Notes: generated by a model not told the origin, from the sequence alone. Counted from the first letter of the stretch, positions 34,094 through 42,997 are shown. The stretch: DNA of 64,000 nucleotides from Streptacidiphilus albus JL83 (GCF_000744705.1 NZ_JQML01000001.1:8380017-8444016), one strand, 5' to 3'. Made by a program: numbers and translations.

Positions 34094-36205
34094 TCACACC
34101 TGGGCGAGCGAGCAGTGGTAGAGCTGCTGGCCGGTCACCCCGCCGCCGTAGTCGGCGGTCGGGACCGGTCGGCAGCTGCGCGCGACCCAGGCGGCGGTCC
34201 GGGCGGCGGCGGTGCCCGGCGCGGGCCGACCGCCCGTCGGACCGCCCATGGGCCCGTTCACCGGGGCGCTCAGCGGCGCGACGCCGGCCTGGGCGGGCCG
34301 GACGCCCGAGGAGCCCGAGTGGCCCTGGGGCGCGGTGGTGAGCAGGACGTAGCGCAGCCGTCCGGCGGCGATGTTCTGCTGGACCGCGTGCAGGGTGGGC
34401 GAGGGGACCTCGTTGGTGAAGCCGCCGATCGGCAGCACCGCGGCGCCGGTGGCGAGGATGTACGGCGAGGCCGTCGACCAGCTGGTGGTCGCGAAGAGGT
34501 AGCGGGCGCCGCCCCGGTGCGACTCCACATAGGACAGCAGGCCCCGCTGGCTGCCGGTCAGCCGCTGCGAGCCCTGGCCCCAGACGGCGGCCAGCGACTG
34601 CTCCTCGGCCTTGGCCGCCGGCGGCAGGTGCTTCGGGCCGACGGCCACCGGGCCGACCGCGCCCATCCCCGACCGGCCGTAGGCCGGATCGAAGACCGAG
34701 GCGGTCCAGGCGGCGGGAGCCAGCAGCATCGCCACCAGCGCGACCGCCAGCCCCGCCCGGGCGAACCTGCCGACCAGCAGCAGCACCACCGCGACCAGCG
34801 CCAGCAGCAGCAGGACGGGCGCCAGCCAGGGCAGGAACCGGGGGTAGTCGCGGGCGACCACGGCGCCCCAGACGGCGGTGGCCGTCACGACGGCCGGGAG
34901 CGCCCAGGCCGCGCGCCCGCCGGCCCGGTGCGCCTGGCGGAGCAGGACCACGCCCGCTCCGCTCAGCGCGGCGAGCGGAGCGGCCACCACGCCCATGTAG
35001 TAGGTGTGCCCGCCGACGCTGCCGGCGCTGAAGACCAGCAGGTAGGTGGCCAGCCAGCCGCCCCAGAGCAGGAAGCCGGCCCGCCGCACGTCGGTGCGCG
35101 GCGCCCGCCGCCGCTGGTAGAGGCCGAAGACCAGGGCCAGCCCGCCCAGCGGGTAGAGCCAGCCGGTCTGGGAGGCCAGCGGACCGGCGAACATCTTGTT
35201 CCAGCCGTCCGGCTGCTGGCCGAAGGCCGGGGTGCTTCCGGCCGTAGTGGCGGCCTCGGCGGTGGCGTGCCGGTGCGCACCGCCCGGCCCGGCCGCGTCG
35301 GCCGCAGCGCCCTCGGGTGCGGCGCCGCCGTTGCGGACGGCCGAGATGCTGCCGGTGTCGGCCGCGCTGAGCCCGACCGAGGAGAAGCGGTTGAGGAAGT
35401 TGTAGCCGACGACCATGCTCACCGCCGAGTTGTCGGTGGTGCCGTCGACATAGGGCCGGTCGTGGGCCGGCGTCAGCGTCACCAGCAGCACCCAGGAGGC
35501 GGACACCGCCAGCGTCACCACCCCGGCGAGCAGCAGTTGGACCACCCGGCGGCGCAGCGCCGGCGGCGCCGACAGCAGGTACACCACGGCCAGCACCGGC
35601 AGGACCGCGAACGCCTCCAGCATCTTGGCCTGGAAGGCCAGCCCGACCCAGAGCCCGGCCAGCAGCAGGGTCCGGGTGCTCCCGGAGCGGGCGGCGCGCT
35701 GGGTCGCCCCGGCGGCCAGCAGCAGGAGCAGGGTGAACGCCGGGTCCTCCACCGAGGTGCGGAACAGGCCGGCCACGACCGGGGTGAGCGCGAAGGCCCC
35801 GGCCGCGAGCAGCCCGGCCTCGACCCCGGCCCAGGTGCGGACGGCGCGGTAGAGGACGAGCACGCTGAGCACGCCCTCGATCGCCTGCGGCAGCGCCAGC
35901 GCCCAGGGGTGGAAGCCGAACAGCCGGGCGGAGAGCGCCTGCGGCCAGAGGAAACCGGGCAGCTTGTCCAGCGTGATCGTGTTGCCCGGGTCGAACGAGC
36001 CGTACAGGAAGGCCTTCCAGCTCTCGGTCATGCTGCGCACCGAGTCGGCGTAGAAGGGGTGGTACTGGCTGTGGCTGATGTTCCAGGTGAACAGCAGCGC
36101 GGCGAGAGCGGCGATCAGTATCAGCGCGACCCGCGCCTGGCGGGGGGTGGTTGGGAGCGGGTCGGTCAGCGGGGGAGGGGTGGGGCGGATCGCCGTCGTA
36201 GCCAT
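34094..36205 (-). CDS. GT39/ArnT-like membrane glycosyltransferase
   Basis: 703 residues with about 12-13 membrane helices. The first extracytoplasmic loop carries HPFYADSVRSMTESW, where an acidic residue is expected for polyprenyl-phosphate-sugar-dependent transferases (PMT/ArnT). It is followed by DPGNTITLDKLPGFLWPQAL, typical of Streptomyces GT39 'mannosyltransferase YkcB-like' proteins. A Thr/Ala/His/Gly-rich outer loop lies near residue 300. The C-terminal domain outside the membrane ends QQLYHCSLAQV with a Cys. It would transfer a sugar from a lipid phosphate to an exported acceptor. The acceptor is unknown, and no partner is encoded next to it. Confidence 0.82.
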   Translation of the reverse strand: MATTAIRPTPPPLTDPLPTTPRQARVALILIAALAALLFTWNISHSQYHPFYADSVRSMTESWKAFLYGSFDPGNTITLDKLPGFLWPQALSARLFGFHPWALALPQAIEGVLSVLVLYRAVRTWAGVEAGLLAAGAFALTPVVAGLFRTSVEDPAFTLLLLLAAGATQRAARSGSTRTLLLAGLWVGLAFQAKMLEAFAVLPVLAVVYLLSAPPALRRRVVQLLLAGVVTLAVSASWVLLVTLTPAHDRPYVDGTTDNSAVSMVVGYNFLNRFSSVGLSAADTGSISAVRNGGAAPEGAAADAAGPGGAHRHATAEAATTAGSTPAFGQQPDGWNKMFAGPLASQTGWLYPLGGLALVFGLYQRRRAPRTDVRRAGFLLWGGWLATYLLVFSAGSVGGHTYYMGVVAAPLAALSGAGVVLLRQAHRAGGRAAWALPAVVTATAVWGAVVARDYPRFLPWLAPVLLLLALVAVVLLLVGRFARAGLAVALVAMLLAPAAWTASVFDPAYGRSGMGAVGPVAVGPKHLPPAAKAEEQSLAAVWGQGSQRLTGSQRGLLSYVESHRGGARYLFATTSWSTASPYILATGAAVLPIGGFTNEVPSPTLHAVQQNIAAGRLRYVLLTTAPQGHSGSSGVRPAQAGVAPLSAPVNGPMGGPTGGRPAPGTAAARTAAWVARSCRPVPTADYGGGVTGQQLYHCSLAQV

Positions 36206-36274
36206 GTCTGCGAGCCTGACCGCGACTTCCGGCCGGACCAGGGCCGAAACGCCGGAACCGGCAAGATTTTGGAC

Positions 36275-36312
36275 AAGGCGGGTGATTCCTTGAAAGTCAC
36301 CACACCCGCCTT
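36275..36312 (-). terminator. Rho-independent-type terminator after the Dyp peroxidase gene
   Basis: AAGGCGGGTG (36275-36284) pairs with CACCCGCCTT (36303-36312). Read on the minus strand it follows the Dyp peroxidase stop by about 25 bases. A short A/T-rich stretch flanks it on both sides. Confidence 0.65.
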
Positions 36313-36337
36313 TTGCCCAAGTTTCGGACGGTGTCGG

Positions 36338-37546
36338 TCAGCGTCGGTGGTCGGCGGCCCGGCGCGGCATCGACGCCGGGGTGGGGCCGGGACGCGGCCC
36401 GGGACGCGGCGCCGGCCCCGGAGCCGGCTTCGGCGCGGGCTTCGGCGTCGGTTTCGGCTGCGCCCCGCCGCGCGGCTGGGCCGCCGGGTGGGGCTGGGCC
36501 GCCGGGCGGGGCTGCGCGCCCGGAGCGGGCTGGGCCGCCGGGCGCGGGCGGGCCGCGGCAGCGGTCGGCGGGTCCGGAAGGTGGTCGAGGAAGTCGGCGG
36601 ACGGGACGAAGCACAGGGTGCCGGTGACGGCGGTCGAGTAGTCGAGCAGCCGGTCGTGCCGCCCGGCCGGCCTGCCGACGAACATGTTCTCCAGCATCTG
36701 CTCGGTGACGGCCGGCGAGTTGGCGTAGCCGATGAAGTACGTGCCGAACTCGCCGCGGCCGAAGGAGCCGAAGGGCACGGTCTCGCGCAGGATCCGACGT
36801 GCCGTCCCGTCCGGGCCGGTCAGCGAGGTCAGCGCCACGTGCGAGTCGGCGGGCTTGACGCCGTCCGGCAGCTCGATGTTGTCGGACTTGCTGCGGCCGA
36901 CCACCCGCTCCTGCTCCTCGACCGGCAGCGCCTTCCAGGCCGTCAGGTCGTGCCGGTACTTCTGCACGACCAGGTAGCTGCCTCCGGCGAAGGCCGGGTC
37001 CTCGGCGCCGACGAGGACGGAGCCGAGGGCGTCCCGACCGGTCGGGTTCTCCGTGCCCTGCACGAAGCCGAGCAGGTCACGGGTGTCGAAGTAGCGGAAG
37101 CCGTGGGTCTCGTCCACCACGGTGACGGCGCCGGACAGCCGGGTCAGGATCTGCGAGGCCAGCTCGAAGCAGGCGTCGGTCCGGGGTGCGCGCAGGTGCA
37201 GCACCAGGTCGCCGGGGGTGGCCGGGGCGTGGTGCCGCTCCCCCCTGAGCTCCCGGAACGGGTGCAGCTCGGCCGGGCGCGGCCCGTCGAAGAGCCGGTC
37301 CCAGACCTCCGAGCCGAGGCCCGCGACGCAGGCCAGACCGCCCTCCGGGAGCCGGGAGCCGACGGAGCGCTCCAGGCCGGAGAGATCGGCGAGCAGCGAG
37401 CGCACCGCCGCCTCGCCGCCCCGGTCGACGGTCAGCACCAGGACGATCGCCGCGCTGGTCAGCGGTGTGACCACCGGCTGTGCGAGGACGCTCGGGGCCG
37501 GCTGCGAGCTCCTGGGCTGCGGGCTCCTGGGCTGGGACTCGGTCAT
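36338..37546 (-). CDS. Dyp-type haem peroxidase with altered GxxDG motif
   Basis: 402 residues. Dyp features are FRYFDTRDLLGFVQGTENPTG, DSHVALTSL (proximal His region), RILRETVPFGSFGRGEFGTYFIGYANSP and a C-terminal LENMFVG. Family members use the Asp of GxxDG as acid-base catalyst with a distal Arg; here the motif reads GFVQGTEN, with Gln in place of Asp. The last 70 residues are a low-complexity Pro/Ala/Gln tail. No twin-arginine signal is seen, so it appears cytosolic, and no encapsulin or efeUO genes are nearby. Reaction: peroxide-dependent oxidation of dyes, phenols or haem. Activity may be altered by the substitution. Confidence 0.87.
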   Translation of the reverse strand: MTESQPRSPQPRSSQPAPSVLAQPVVTPLTSAAIVLVLTVDRGGEAAVRSLLADLSGLERSVGSRLPEGGLACVAGLGSEVWDRLFDGPRPAELHPFRELRGERHHAPATPGDLVLHLRAPRTDACFELASQILTRLSGAVTVVDETHGFRYFDTRDLLGFVQGTENPTGRDALGSVLVGAEDPAFAGGSYLVVQKYRHDLTAWKALPVEEQERVVGRSKSDNIELPDGVKPADSHVALTSLTGPDGTARRILRETVPFGSFGRGEFGTYFIGYANSPAVTEQMLENMFVGRPAGRHDRLLDYSTAVTGTLCFVPSADFLDHLPDPPTAAAARPRPAAQPAPGAQPRPAAQPHPAAQPRGGAQPKPTPKPAPKPAPGPAPRPGPRPGPTPASMPRRAADHRR

Positions 37547-37700
37547 GTCACCTCAGCTGATCGGCGGGGGAGTCCCGCGTCCGGTGGGGCTGCGCCTGGC
37601 CTCCACCCTGCAGTGCCCGGGCCCGGTGCGCCACTCGGTCCGGGCCCGGTTCCGCACCCGGTGCGGGCGCGGAGCGTCGGCGACAGGCGACACTGGACCA

Positions 37701-37955
37701 ATGACCCTGCCCCAGACGCACGTATGCAACAGTTGTTCGGACGACCCGGTGAGCGGCGCGACGGTGCACGAGGACCTGGTGCTCGGTGCGCCGCTGTCGA
37801 TGGAGGACCTCGACGAGGCACAGCGGCTGGCACGCTTCGCGGGAAAGTACGCCCACGACGGCTGTCGGGTGACCGAGGTCCGCCGGGCGCCCGCCGAGGG
37901 CGTCCGCGGCTACGCCTGGCTGGTCCGCTTCACCGAGGAGGCCGCCCTCGGGTGA
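37701..37955 (+). CDS. Small hypothetical protein (84 aa) with CxxC
   Basis: An 84-residue open frame beginning MTLPQTHVCNSCSDDP, soluble, with a CNSC pair near the N-terminus and a mixed C-terminal half ending RGYAWLVRFTEEAALG. Codon third positions are G/C-biased as in real genes here. The ribosome site is weak. It lies alone between the Dyp gene (divergent) and the SpoIIE-type phosphatase (same strand, 159 bp downstream). I do not recognise the family. A small zinc-binding protein is possible, but this rests only on the CxxC. Confidence 0.55.
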   Translation: MTLPQTHVCNSCSDDPVSGATVHEDLVLGAPLSMEDLDEAQRLARFAGKYAHDGCRVTEVRRAPAEGVRGYAWLVRFTEEAALG

Positions 37956-38114
37956 CCGGCCTGCCCGGCCGGGCGCCCGTTCGGGTGAGGTCGGGTCAGC
38001 ATCACTCTAATGGGTGGTAATTGGGCGCACTCCCGCCACTCGCCCCCCGGGGCCCACGCCCCGAACACTACGGTCTCCCTGAGTCGGACTCGGCTTGGCT
38101 CAGGGAGGACATCA

Positions 38115-40811
38115 GTGGCTAACGCCTGGGATTCTGTCGGCTCTGCGGACTACGGGAACGGGCGGGCCGCCACGGGCGGCAGCCCCGGATCGGCCCTGCG
38201 GCCACCGATTCTGGCCTCCTGGGAGCGGTGCCGGCAGCAGGGACTCGACGGACGCCTGGCCGAACTCCCCTACCTGCCCGACCTCGACTCCGAGGAGCAG
38301 CTGCTGCTCGCCTCCGGTCCGGTCGTCGAGCGGCTGCACAGCGCGCTGGCCGGGACCAGGCAGAACGTGCTGCTCACCGACGGCAGCGCCCGCGTCCTGA
38401 TGCGCCGTACCGCCGAGGCCTCGCACAGCCGGGGGCTGGACGCGGTCCAGCTGGCCCCGGGCTTCAGCTATGCCGAGGGCGTGGCCGGCACCAACGCCAT
38501 CGGCACGGTGCTGATGGAGAAACGACCCTGCAATGTCCTCGGCAGCGAGCACTTCGTCGACCGGCTCAAGTCCTTCACCTGCTCGGCGGCGCCGATCCGG
38601 GACCGGATCACCGGGGCGATCCGGGGCGTAGTCGACCTCACCTGCCTGCACCGGGACTCCAATCCGATGATGTCGGCCCTGGTCAGGGAGGCCGCCGCGG
38701 CCATCGAGCAGCGGCTCTTCGACCAGTACGGCCGCCGGGAGCAGGAGCTGCTGGAGAGCTTCCTGCTGGCCGGCGGCGTCGGCCGGGGCCAGGCCCGGCT
38801 GGGCCGGGGCGACCTGGAACGGCTCCGCGACCGGGCGGCCGAGCTCGTGGCCAGGGCGAGAGCGGACGTGGTCGAGGTCCCGCTCTCGCACGGGCGCAGA
38901 GCCGTGCTGGTCTGCCGACCGGTCGACGGACCCGAGGGCCGGACCGTCCTCGCGGTCGAGGCCAACCTCGGGGACGGCGGGACCGGCCGGCTCCGGTTCG
39001 GCGGCGCCCTGCACCCGGACGCGGTGGGGGACTCGATGCGGGAGAAGCTGCGGGAACCGGTCCGGGAGCCGGTGCCGGAGTCGCGGCGGCAGGCCGGCCG
39101 GCTGCTGATGTTCGGCGACCCCGCCGTCAGCAGGCACGCCGTCGCCGCCCGGCAGCGCCTGGCCCTGCTCTGCGACGCCGGCCTGAACATCGGCACCACC
39201 CTGGACATGTGGGTCACCGCCGAGGAGTTCACCGCGGCCGTGGTCCCCCGCTTCACCCAGTACGCCACCGTCGACCTCGCCGCCTGGGTGCTGGACGGCG
39301 ACGAGACCGCCCCTGCCGCCGCGCTCAAGCTCCGGCGCGGTGCGGAACGGACGCTGCACGACGCCGAGGGCGATCCGCCGCACCCGACCGGCCAGACCGT
39401 CCACTACCCGCCGGAGAGCCCGCAGTTGCGCTGCCTCCGACACGAGCGGCCGGTGCTCGACGGCGAACTGACGGACAGTCGGACCGACGGGCCCGGCCGC
39501 CCCGGCCAGGGGATGCGCTCGGCCCTGGCGCTGCCGATCCTGGCCCGGGGTGCCGTGCTCGGGGTGGTGACCCTCTACCGCTGCCGGGAGGCCGGCCCCT
39601 TCCACGAGGACGACCTGGCCCTCGCCGAGGAACTGGTCGCCCGCGCCGCCCTCTGCCTGGACAACGCGCGCCGCTACGCCCGTGAGCACACCCTGGCGCT
39701 GACGCTCCAGCGCAGCCTGCTGCCCCGGGCCCTGCCGGAGCAGAACGCGGTCGAGGTCGCCCACCGCTACCTGCCCGCGCAGGAGTCCGTCGGCGGCGAC
39801 TGGTACGACGTCATCCCGCTGTCCGGCGGCCGGGTCGCCCTGGTCGTCGGCGACGTCGTCGGCCACGGCATCCACGCCGCCGCGACCATGGGCCGGCTGC
39901 GGACGGCGGTCCGCAACTTCTCCGCGCTCGACCTGCCGGCCGACGAGCTGCTCGGCCACCTCGACGCCCTGGTCGACTCCATGGACCAGGAGGAGACCGA
40001 CGACCACGGGCACACCGGCATCATCGGCGCGACCTGCCTCTACGTCATCTACAACCCGGTCACCGAGTACTGCACCATGGCCAGTGCGGGCCATCTGCCG
40101 CCGGCCGTGATCACCGGTGACGGCCTGGTCGCCTTCCCCGACGTCCACGCGGGACCGCCGCTCGGCCTGGGCGGCTCCACCTTCGACGCGGTCGAGTTCG
40201 CCCTGCCCGCCGACAGCCGGATCGTCCTCTACACCGACGGGCTGATCGAGGACCGCCGCCAGGACATCGAGGCCGGCCTCGCCCGGCTCGCGGTCTCCCT
40301 CGCCGGGCCCCGGCGCTCGCCCGAGAAGCTGTGCGAGGCGGTGATCAGGGAGCTGCTGCCGGAGCCCTCCGGCGACGACGTCGCGGTGCTGGTGGCCCGG
40401 GCCCGGGCCACCGACCGGCGTTCGCTGGCCCGCTGGGTCGTCCCGATCGAGCCCTCTGCGGTCGCCGCCGTGCGCGCCGCCGCCACCCGGCAGCTGCTCG
40501 CCTGGGGGCTCGACGACGCGGTCTTCACCACCGAACTGCTCGTCAGCGAGCTGGTCACCAACGCCATCCGGCACGCGACCGGCCCGGTCGAACTCCGGCT
40601 GCTCCGTGACCGCACGCTGATCTGCGAGGTCGCCGACGGCAGCAGCGTCTCACCCAGGCTGCGCCGGGCCCGGATGACGGACGAGGGCGGACGCGGGCTG
40701 TTCCTGGTCGCCCAGCTCGCCCAGCGCTGGGGCACCCGCTACACCAGCACCGGCAAGGTCATCTGGGCCGAGCAGCCGCTCCCGGGCCCCGGCCCCCGCC
40801 CCTCGGCCTGA
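38115..40811 (+). CDS. Multidomain sensor: AcoR-type GAF, GAF, SpoIIE/PP2C phosphatase and HATPase
   Basis: 898 residues. Residues 1-190 resemble the N-terminal sensor of AcoR-type sigma-54 activators (PPILASWERCRQQGLDG ... EGVAGTNAIGT), without the AAA+ part. A second GAF lies near 350-530. A SpoIIE-type PP2C phosphatase near 540-745 has SVGGDWYDVIPL, VVGDVVGHGIHAAA and LYTDGLIEDR, with the metal Asp residues present. A C-terminal HATPase_c domain near 770-885 (ELLVSELVTNAIRHATG, DEGGRGLFLV) looks like an anti-sigma-factor kinase. It could thus both phosphorylate and dephosphorylate an anti-sigma-factor antagonist. GTG 38115 has GGAGG upstream. No sigma factor or antagonist gene is adjacent, so partners must be elsewhere. 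Confidence 0.9.
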   Translation: MANAWDSVGSADYGNGRAATGGSPGSALRPPILASWERCRQQGLDGRLAELPYLPDLDSEEQLLLASGPVVERLHSALAGTRQNVLLTDGSARVLMRRTAEASHSRGLDAVQLAPGFSYAEGVAGTNAIGTVLMEKRPCNVLGSEHFVDRLKSFTCSAAPIRDRITGAIRGVVDLTCLHRDSNPMMSALVREAAAAIEQRLFDQYGRREQELLESFLLAGGVGRGQARLGRGDLERLRDRAAELVARARADVVEVPLSHGRRAVLVCRPVDGPEGRTVLAVEANLGDGGTGRLRFGGALHPDAVGDSMREKLREPVREPVPESRRQAGRLLMFGDPAVSRHAVAARQRLALLCDAGLNIGTTLDMWVTAEEFTAAVVPRFTQYATVDLAAWVLDGDETAPAAALKLRRGAERTLHDAEGDPPHPTGQTVHYPPESPQLRCLRHERPVLDGELTDSRTDGPGRPGQGMRSALALPILARGAVLGVVTLYRCREAGPFHEDDLALAEELVARAALCLDNARRYAREHTLALTLQRSLLPRALPEQNAVEVAHRYLPAQESVGGDWYDVIPLSGGRVALVVGDVVGHGIHAAATMGRLRTAVRNFSALDLPADELLGHLDALVDSMDQEETDDHGHTGIIGATCLYVIYNPVTEYCTMASAGHLPPAVITGDGLVAFPDVHAGPPLGLGGSTFDAVEFALPADSRIVLYTDGLIEDRRQDIEAGLARLAVSLAGPRRSPEKLCEAVIRELLPEPSGDDVAVLVARARATDRRSLARWVVPIEPSAVAAVRAAATRQLLAWGLDDAVFTTELLVSELVTNAIRHATGPVELRLLRDRTLICEVADGSSVSPRLRRARMTDEGGRGLFLVAQLAQRWGTRYTSTGKVIWAEQPLPGPGPRPSA

Positions 40812-40931
40812 GCCCGACGGGGTCACTGGGCGTCGGCGCGCTTCTCCAGGCGGGTGCCCCGGCGAAGGGGGAGCCGGCCGCCGGCCGCGCGCCCGGCCCC
40901 GAGTTGATCCGGTGGCTGCAGCAGGTGCGCC

Positions 40932-40969
40932 GAGCGGGCCGCGCACGAGAGCTCGTGCGCGGCCCGCTC
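40932..40969. terminator. 17-bp hairpin between convergent genes
   Basis: The arm at 40932-40948 (GAGCGGGCCGCGCACGA) has a perfect inverted copy at 40953-40969 around a 4-base loop. It separates the convergent SpoIIE-type gene and the chitinase and can work for both. Confidence 0.75.
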
Positions 40970-40980
40970 CGGGTGGTCCG

Positions 40981-42273
40981 TCAGTCCCCGAGGTCGCTCA
41001 GGAACTTGTCGGTGTATTCCAGCGGTGTCGTGCTGGAGAGCGAGTTGCAGGTGGGGGAGGCATAGGTGTCGGAGCAGGGCGTGTCCCGGTCCAGCGACCA
41101 GTAGTGCAGCCCGGCCAGGCCGTTGCTGACCGCGTACGAGGTCAGCGTGTCCACGTCCGCGGTGGTGAAGGTCTCAGTCGTGGCGTCGTTCATGCCGATC
41201 ATCGGCGTGACGGCGATCTTGCTCGCCGGAACTCCGTAGGTGTGTTCGAGGTTCTTGACCGCCTGGATCGCCGACTGGGCCATCTCGCAGCTGCCGGAGG
41301 AGACGACGCACACGCTGCTGGAGGCGTTGCCGTAGTCCATGGTCATCAGATTGATGACGTAGCTCTTCAGGCTGGAGCCGAGCACCGCCTGGACGACCTC
41401 GTTGCCGAGCGAGTTCACTCCGCCGTAGCTGCCGTCGGACGCACCCAGCGTGGCGAGCGTGAAGGAGAACTGCAGCTTCGGGTACTGCGCCTGTGCTCCG
41501 GCCGCGGCGGCGACCAGGTTCTGGATGTCCGACTCGCTCTGACCGCCCTCGATGTCGAAGTCGATGCCGACCAGGTTCGGGCTGGCGTAGCGGGCGATGA
41601 AGGAGTCCATGCCGGCCGCCGAGGCGCAGGTGAAGGTTCCCGCCGCACCGCCGGTCGACACGACGTAGTTCAGGTTGGCGGCATGGAGTTGGGGCACGTT
41701 CTCAGCGGCCCAGTCGGCACCCGAGACGCCTCCCCAGGTCTCGCTGCCGCAGGAGCCGGTGGCGAACGCCAGCGTGAGCGCGGGCAGCTTCGGGACGTAC
41801 TGCGAGACCAGGCTCCCGGAACCCACTACCGGCAGGTCGGACCCGGTCACGGCCGACTGCATCTGGTAGGTGTTCCAGTTCATGTTGATGGTGACGTCCT
41901 TGTACGGGCTGAAGAGCAGGCCGTTCACCGAACCCGTTCCGGTGCCGGTCCCTCCGCCTCCCCCTCCGCCACCGCCCGAGGATCCGCCGGTGCACGCGCC
42001 GTCGGAGGTCCACGGTTGTCCGGAACCGCTTCCGCCGTTGTTGGTCGCCGGGTCGTTGCCCTCGGTCCAGTAGTTGGCGGTGTACTCGGTCCCGTTCTCG
42101 CTGGCCTGCTGGCCGGCGGTGTAGACGGTGGTGGGACTCCATGCCGCGGCGCAGGTGGTGGCCGCCTGTGCGGAGGGCGCCGAGGCCAGCGCGAGGACCG
42201 ATCCGCCGACTGCCAGCCCGAATGTCGAGCCGACTGTGAGTGCTGTGTGAAGAATCCGTCTTCCGACCCGCAT
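40981..42273 (-). CDS. Secreted GH18 chitinase with N-terminal chitin-binding module
   Basis: 430 residues. A signal peptide (about 1-38, ending SAQA) is followed by a CBM5/12-like module with WSPTTVYTAGQQ, YTANYWTEGNDP and QPWTSDGAC. Then come a Gly/Ser/Thr linker and a GH18 barrel beginning LLFSPYKDVTINMNWN. The catalytic strand reads VGIDFDIEGG: the Asp-x-Glu pair of GH18 is present, while the first Asp of DxxDxDxE is Val. LMTMDYGN and GLAGLHYWSLDRDTPC are further family features. It degrades chitin outside the cell. ATG 42273 has GGAGGG upstream. Two DasR-like boxes and a promoter upstream indicate control by N-acetylglucosamine. Confidence 0.92.
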   Translation of the reverse strand: MRVGRRILHTALTVGSTFGLAVGGSVLALASAPSAQAATTCAAAWSPTTVYTAGQQASENGTEYTANYWTEGNDPATNNGGSGSGQPWTSDGACTGGSSGGGGGGGGGTGTGTGSVNGLLFSPYKDVTINMNWNTYQMQSAVTGSDLPVVGSGSLVSQYVPKLPALTLAFATGSCGSETWGGVSGADWAAENVPQLHAANLNYVVSTGGAAGTFTCASAAGMDSFIARYASPNLVGIDFDIEGGQSESDIQNLVAAAAGAQAQYPKLQFSFTLATLGASDGSYGGVNSLGNEVVQAVLGSSLKSYVINLMTMDYGNASSSVCVVSSGSCEMAQSAIQAVKNLEHTYGVPASKIAVTPMIGMNDATTETFTTADVDTLTSYAVSNGLAGLHYWSLDRDTPCSDTYASPTCNSLSSTTPLEYTDKFLSDLGD

Positions 42274-42346
42274 GAACCCTCCAAAGGGGAGAGGAGCTGT
42301 GGCGATTGCGCGCCTCACCGAGCCGGTGGACCGGCAGGGTGACCAC

Positions 42347-42375
42347 TTTGTACGTGCGGTGCACGGATTGGTCAA
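42347..42375 (-). promoter_or_regulatory. Chitinase promoter
   Basis: On the minus strand TTGACC (complement of 42370-42375) and TACAAA (complement of 42347-42352) are 17 bp apart, giving a start near 42340 and a leader of about 65 nt. The -35 lies inside the proximal DasR-like box. Confidence 0.65.
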
Positions 42376-42405
42376 GACCATTCGCATGGATTGGTACAGA
42401 CCTAT
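42367..42405 (-). promoter_or_regulatory. Two DasR-type boxes (chitinase direct repeats)
   Basis: TGGTCAAGACCA (within 42367-42382) matches 11 of 12 bases of the DasR core TGGTCTAGACCA. TGGTACAGACCT (within 42390-42405) matches 9 of 12. They are 23 bp apart, on one face of the helix plus two turns. Streptomyces chitinase promoters are known for such paired 12-bp repeats at the -35, where DasR and possibly other regulators act. Confidence 0.75.
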
Positions 42406-42639
42406 TGGCGGAGCCCGTGACCGGGAGGCCGAGTTCGGCGGGATCGAGCGAGCGGCTTTGCCGCCATTGGCGCTTCATGGAGTTCGCCGGCGACTGCCGG
42501 GGCGAACTGCGCTCCGAGTGCGGCGGAGAAGGAACTCGTCCGGGTCGACCGGTGGACGGAATCCCGGCCGGAACTCGAATGACCTCCGCCCTCCGGGGCG
42601 GATCGGCTCAACGGACCGCGGATCCCTTTTGAAACTGAC

Positions 42640-42669
42640 TTGGGCCCCCGATCAGGATCGGGGGCCCAA
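42640..42669 (-). terminator. Terminator of the tRNA-Leu transcript
   Basis: TTGGGCCCCCGATC (42640-42653) and GATCGGGGGCCCAA (42656-42669) are perfect 14-bp inverted copies with a 2-base centre. They lie about 43 bases past the 3' end of the tRNA gene. Confidence 0.8.
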
Positions 42670-42711
42670 CTCGTGAATACTTGCAGGCCGCTCTCGTGAG
42701 CGACCCCGCTG

Positions 42712-42794
42712 TGCGCGAGGGGGGACTTGAACCCCCACGCCCCGAAGGGCACTAGCACCTCAAGCTAGCGCGTCTGCCATTCCGCCACCCGCGC
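42712..42794 (-). tRNA. tRNA-Leu (anticodon GAG)
   Basis: The minus strand folds as a long-variable-arm tRNA. The acceptor 5' GCGCGGG pairs with 3' CUCGCGC, the discriminator is A, the anticodon arm is CUAGC-UUGAGGU-GCUAG with anticodon GAG, the variable arm is UGCCC-UUCG-GGGCG, and the T arm contains GGGGGUUCAAGUCCCCC. CCA is not encoded. It reads CUC leucine codons. Confidence 0.93.
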
Positions 42795-42997
42795 ATCGGG
42801 TGTGTCCGCCCGGCGTTCCCGTCGTGCTGACATGGATAACCATAGCAAAGATCAGCCAGGGTTCCGAACCTGTTATCGGGGGCGGGACCTGCGCATACGT
42901 CCGGCGGGCGCGGCCCGTGGAGCAGTCGTGGGGGAGGATGGAGGGAGCGCGCCCGGGGGGATGCCTGGGGGCGGACCAGGGAGAGAGGCTGACCAGC

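Noticed and set aside
36338..37546. EfeB-type deferrochelatase of an efeUOB iron system
   Set aside because: No twin-arginine signal and no efeU or efeO genes next to it.
33689..38020. A 1443-codon plus-strand frame
   Set aside because: It crosses the antisense of three well-supported minus-strand genes (double IclR, GT39, Dyp) and has repetitive Arg/Gly/Gln composition.
38112..40574. An 820-codon minus-strand frame opposite the SpoIIE-type gene
   Set aside because: Same compositional artefact; no domain is recognisable, while the plus strand has a full set of conserved motifs.
42712..42794. tRNA-Leu as an integration site of a mobile element
   Set aside because: No integrase, excisionase or second copy of the tRNA 3' end was seen nearby, and the flanking genes look like core chromosome.
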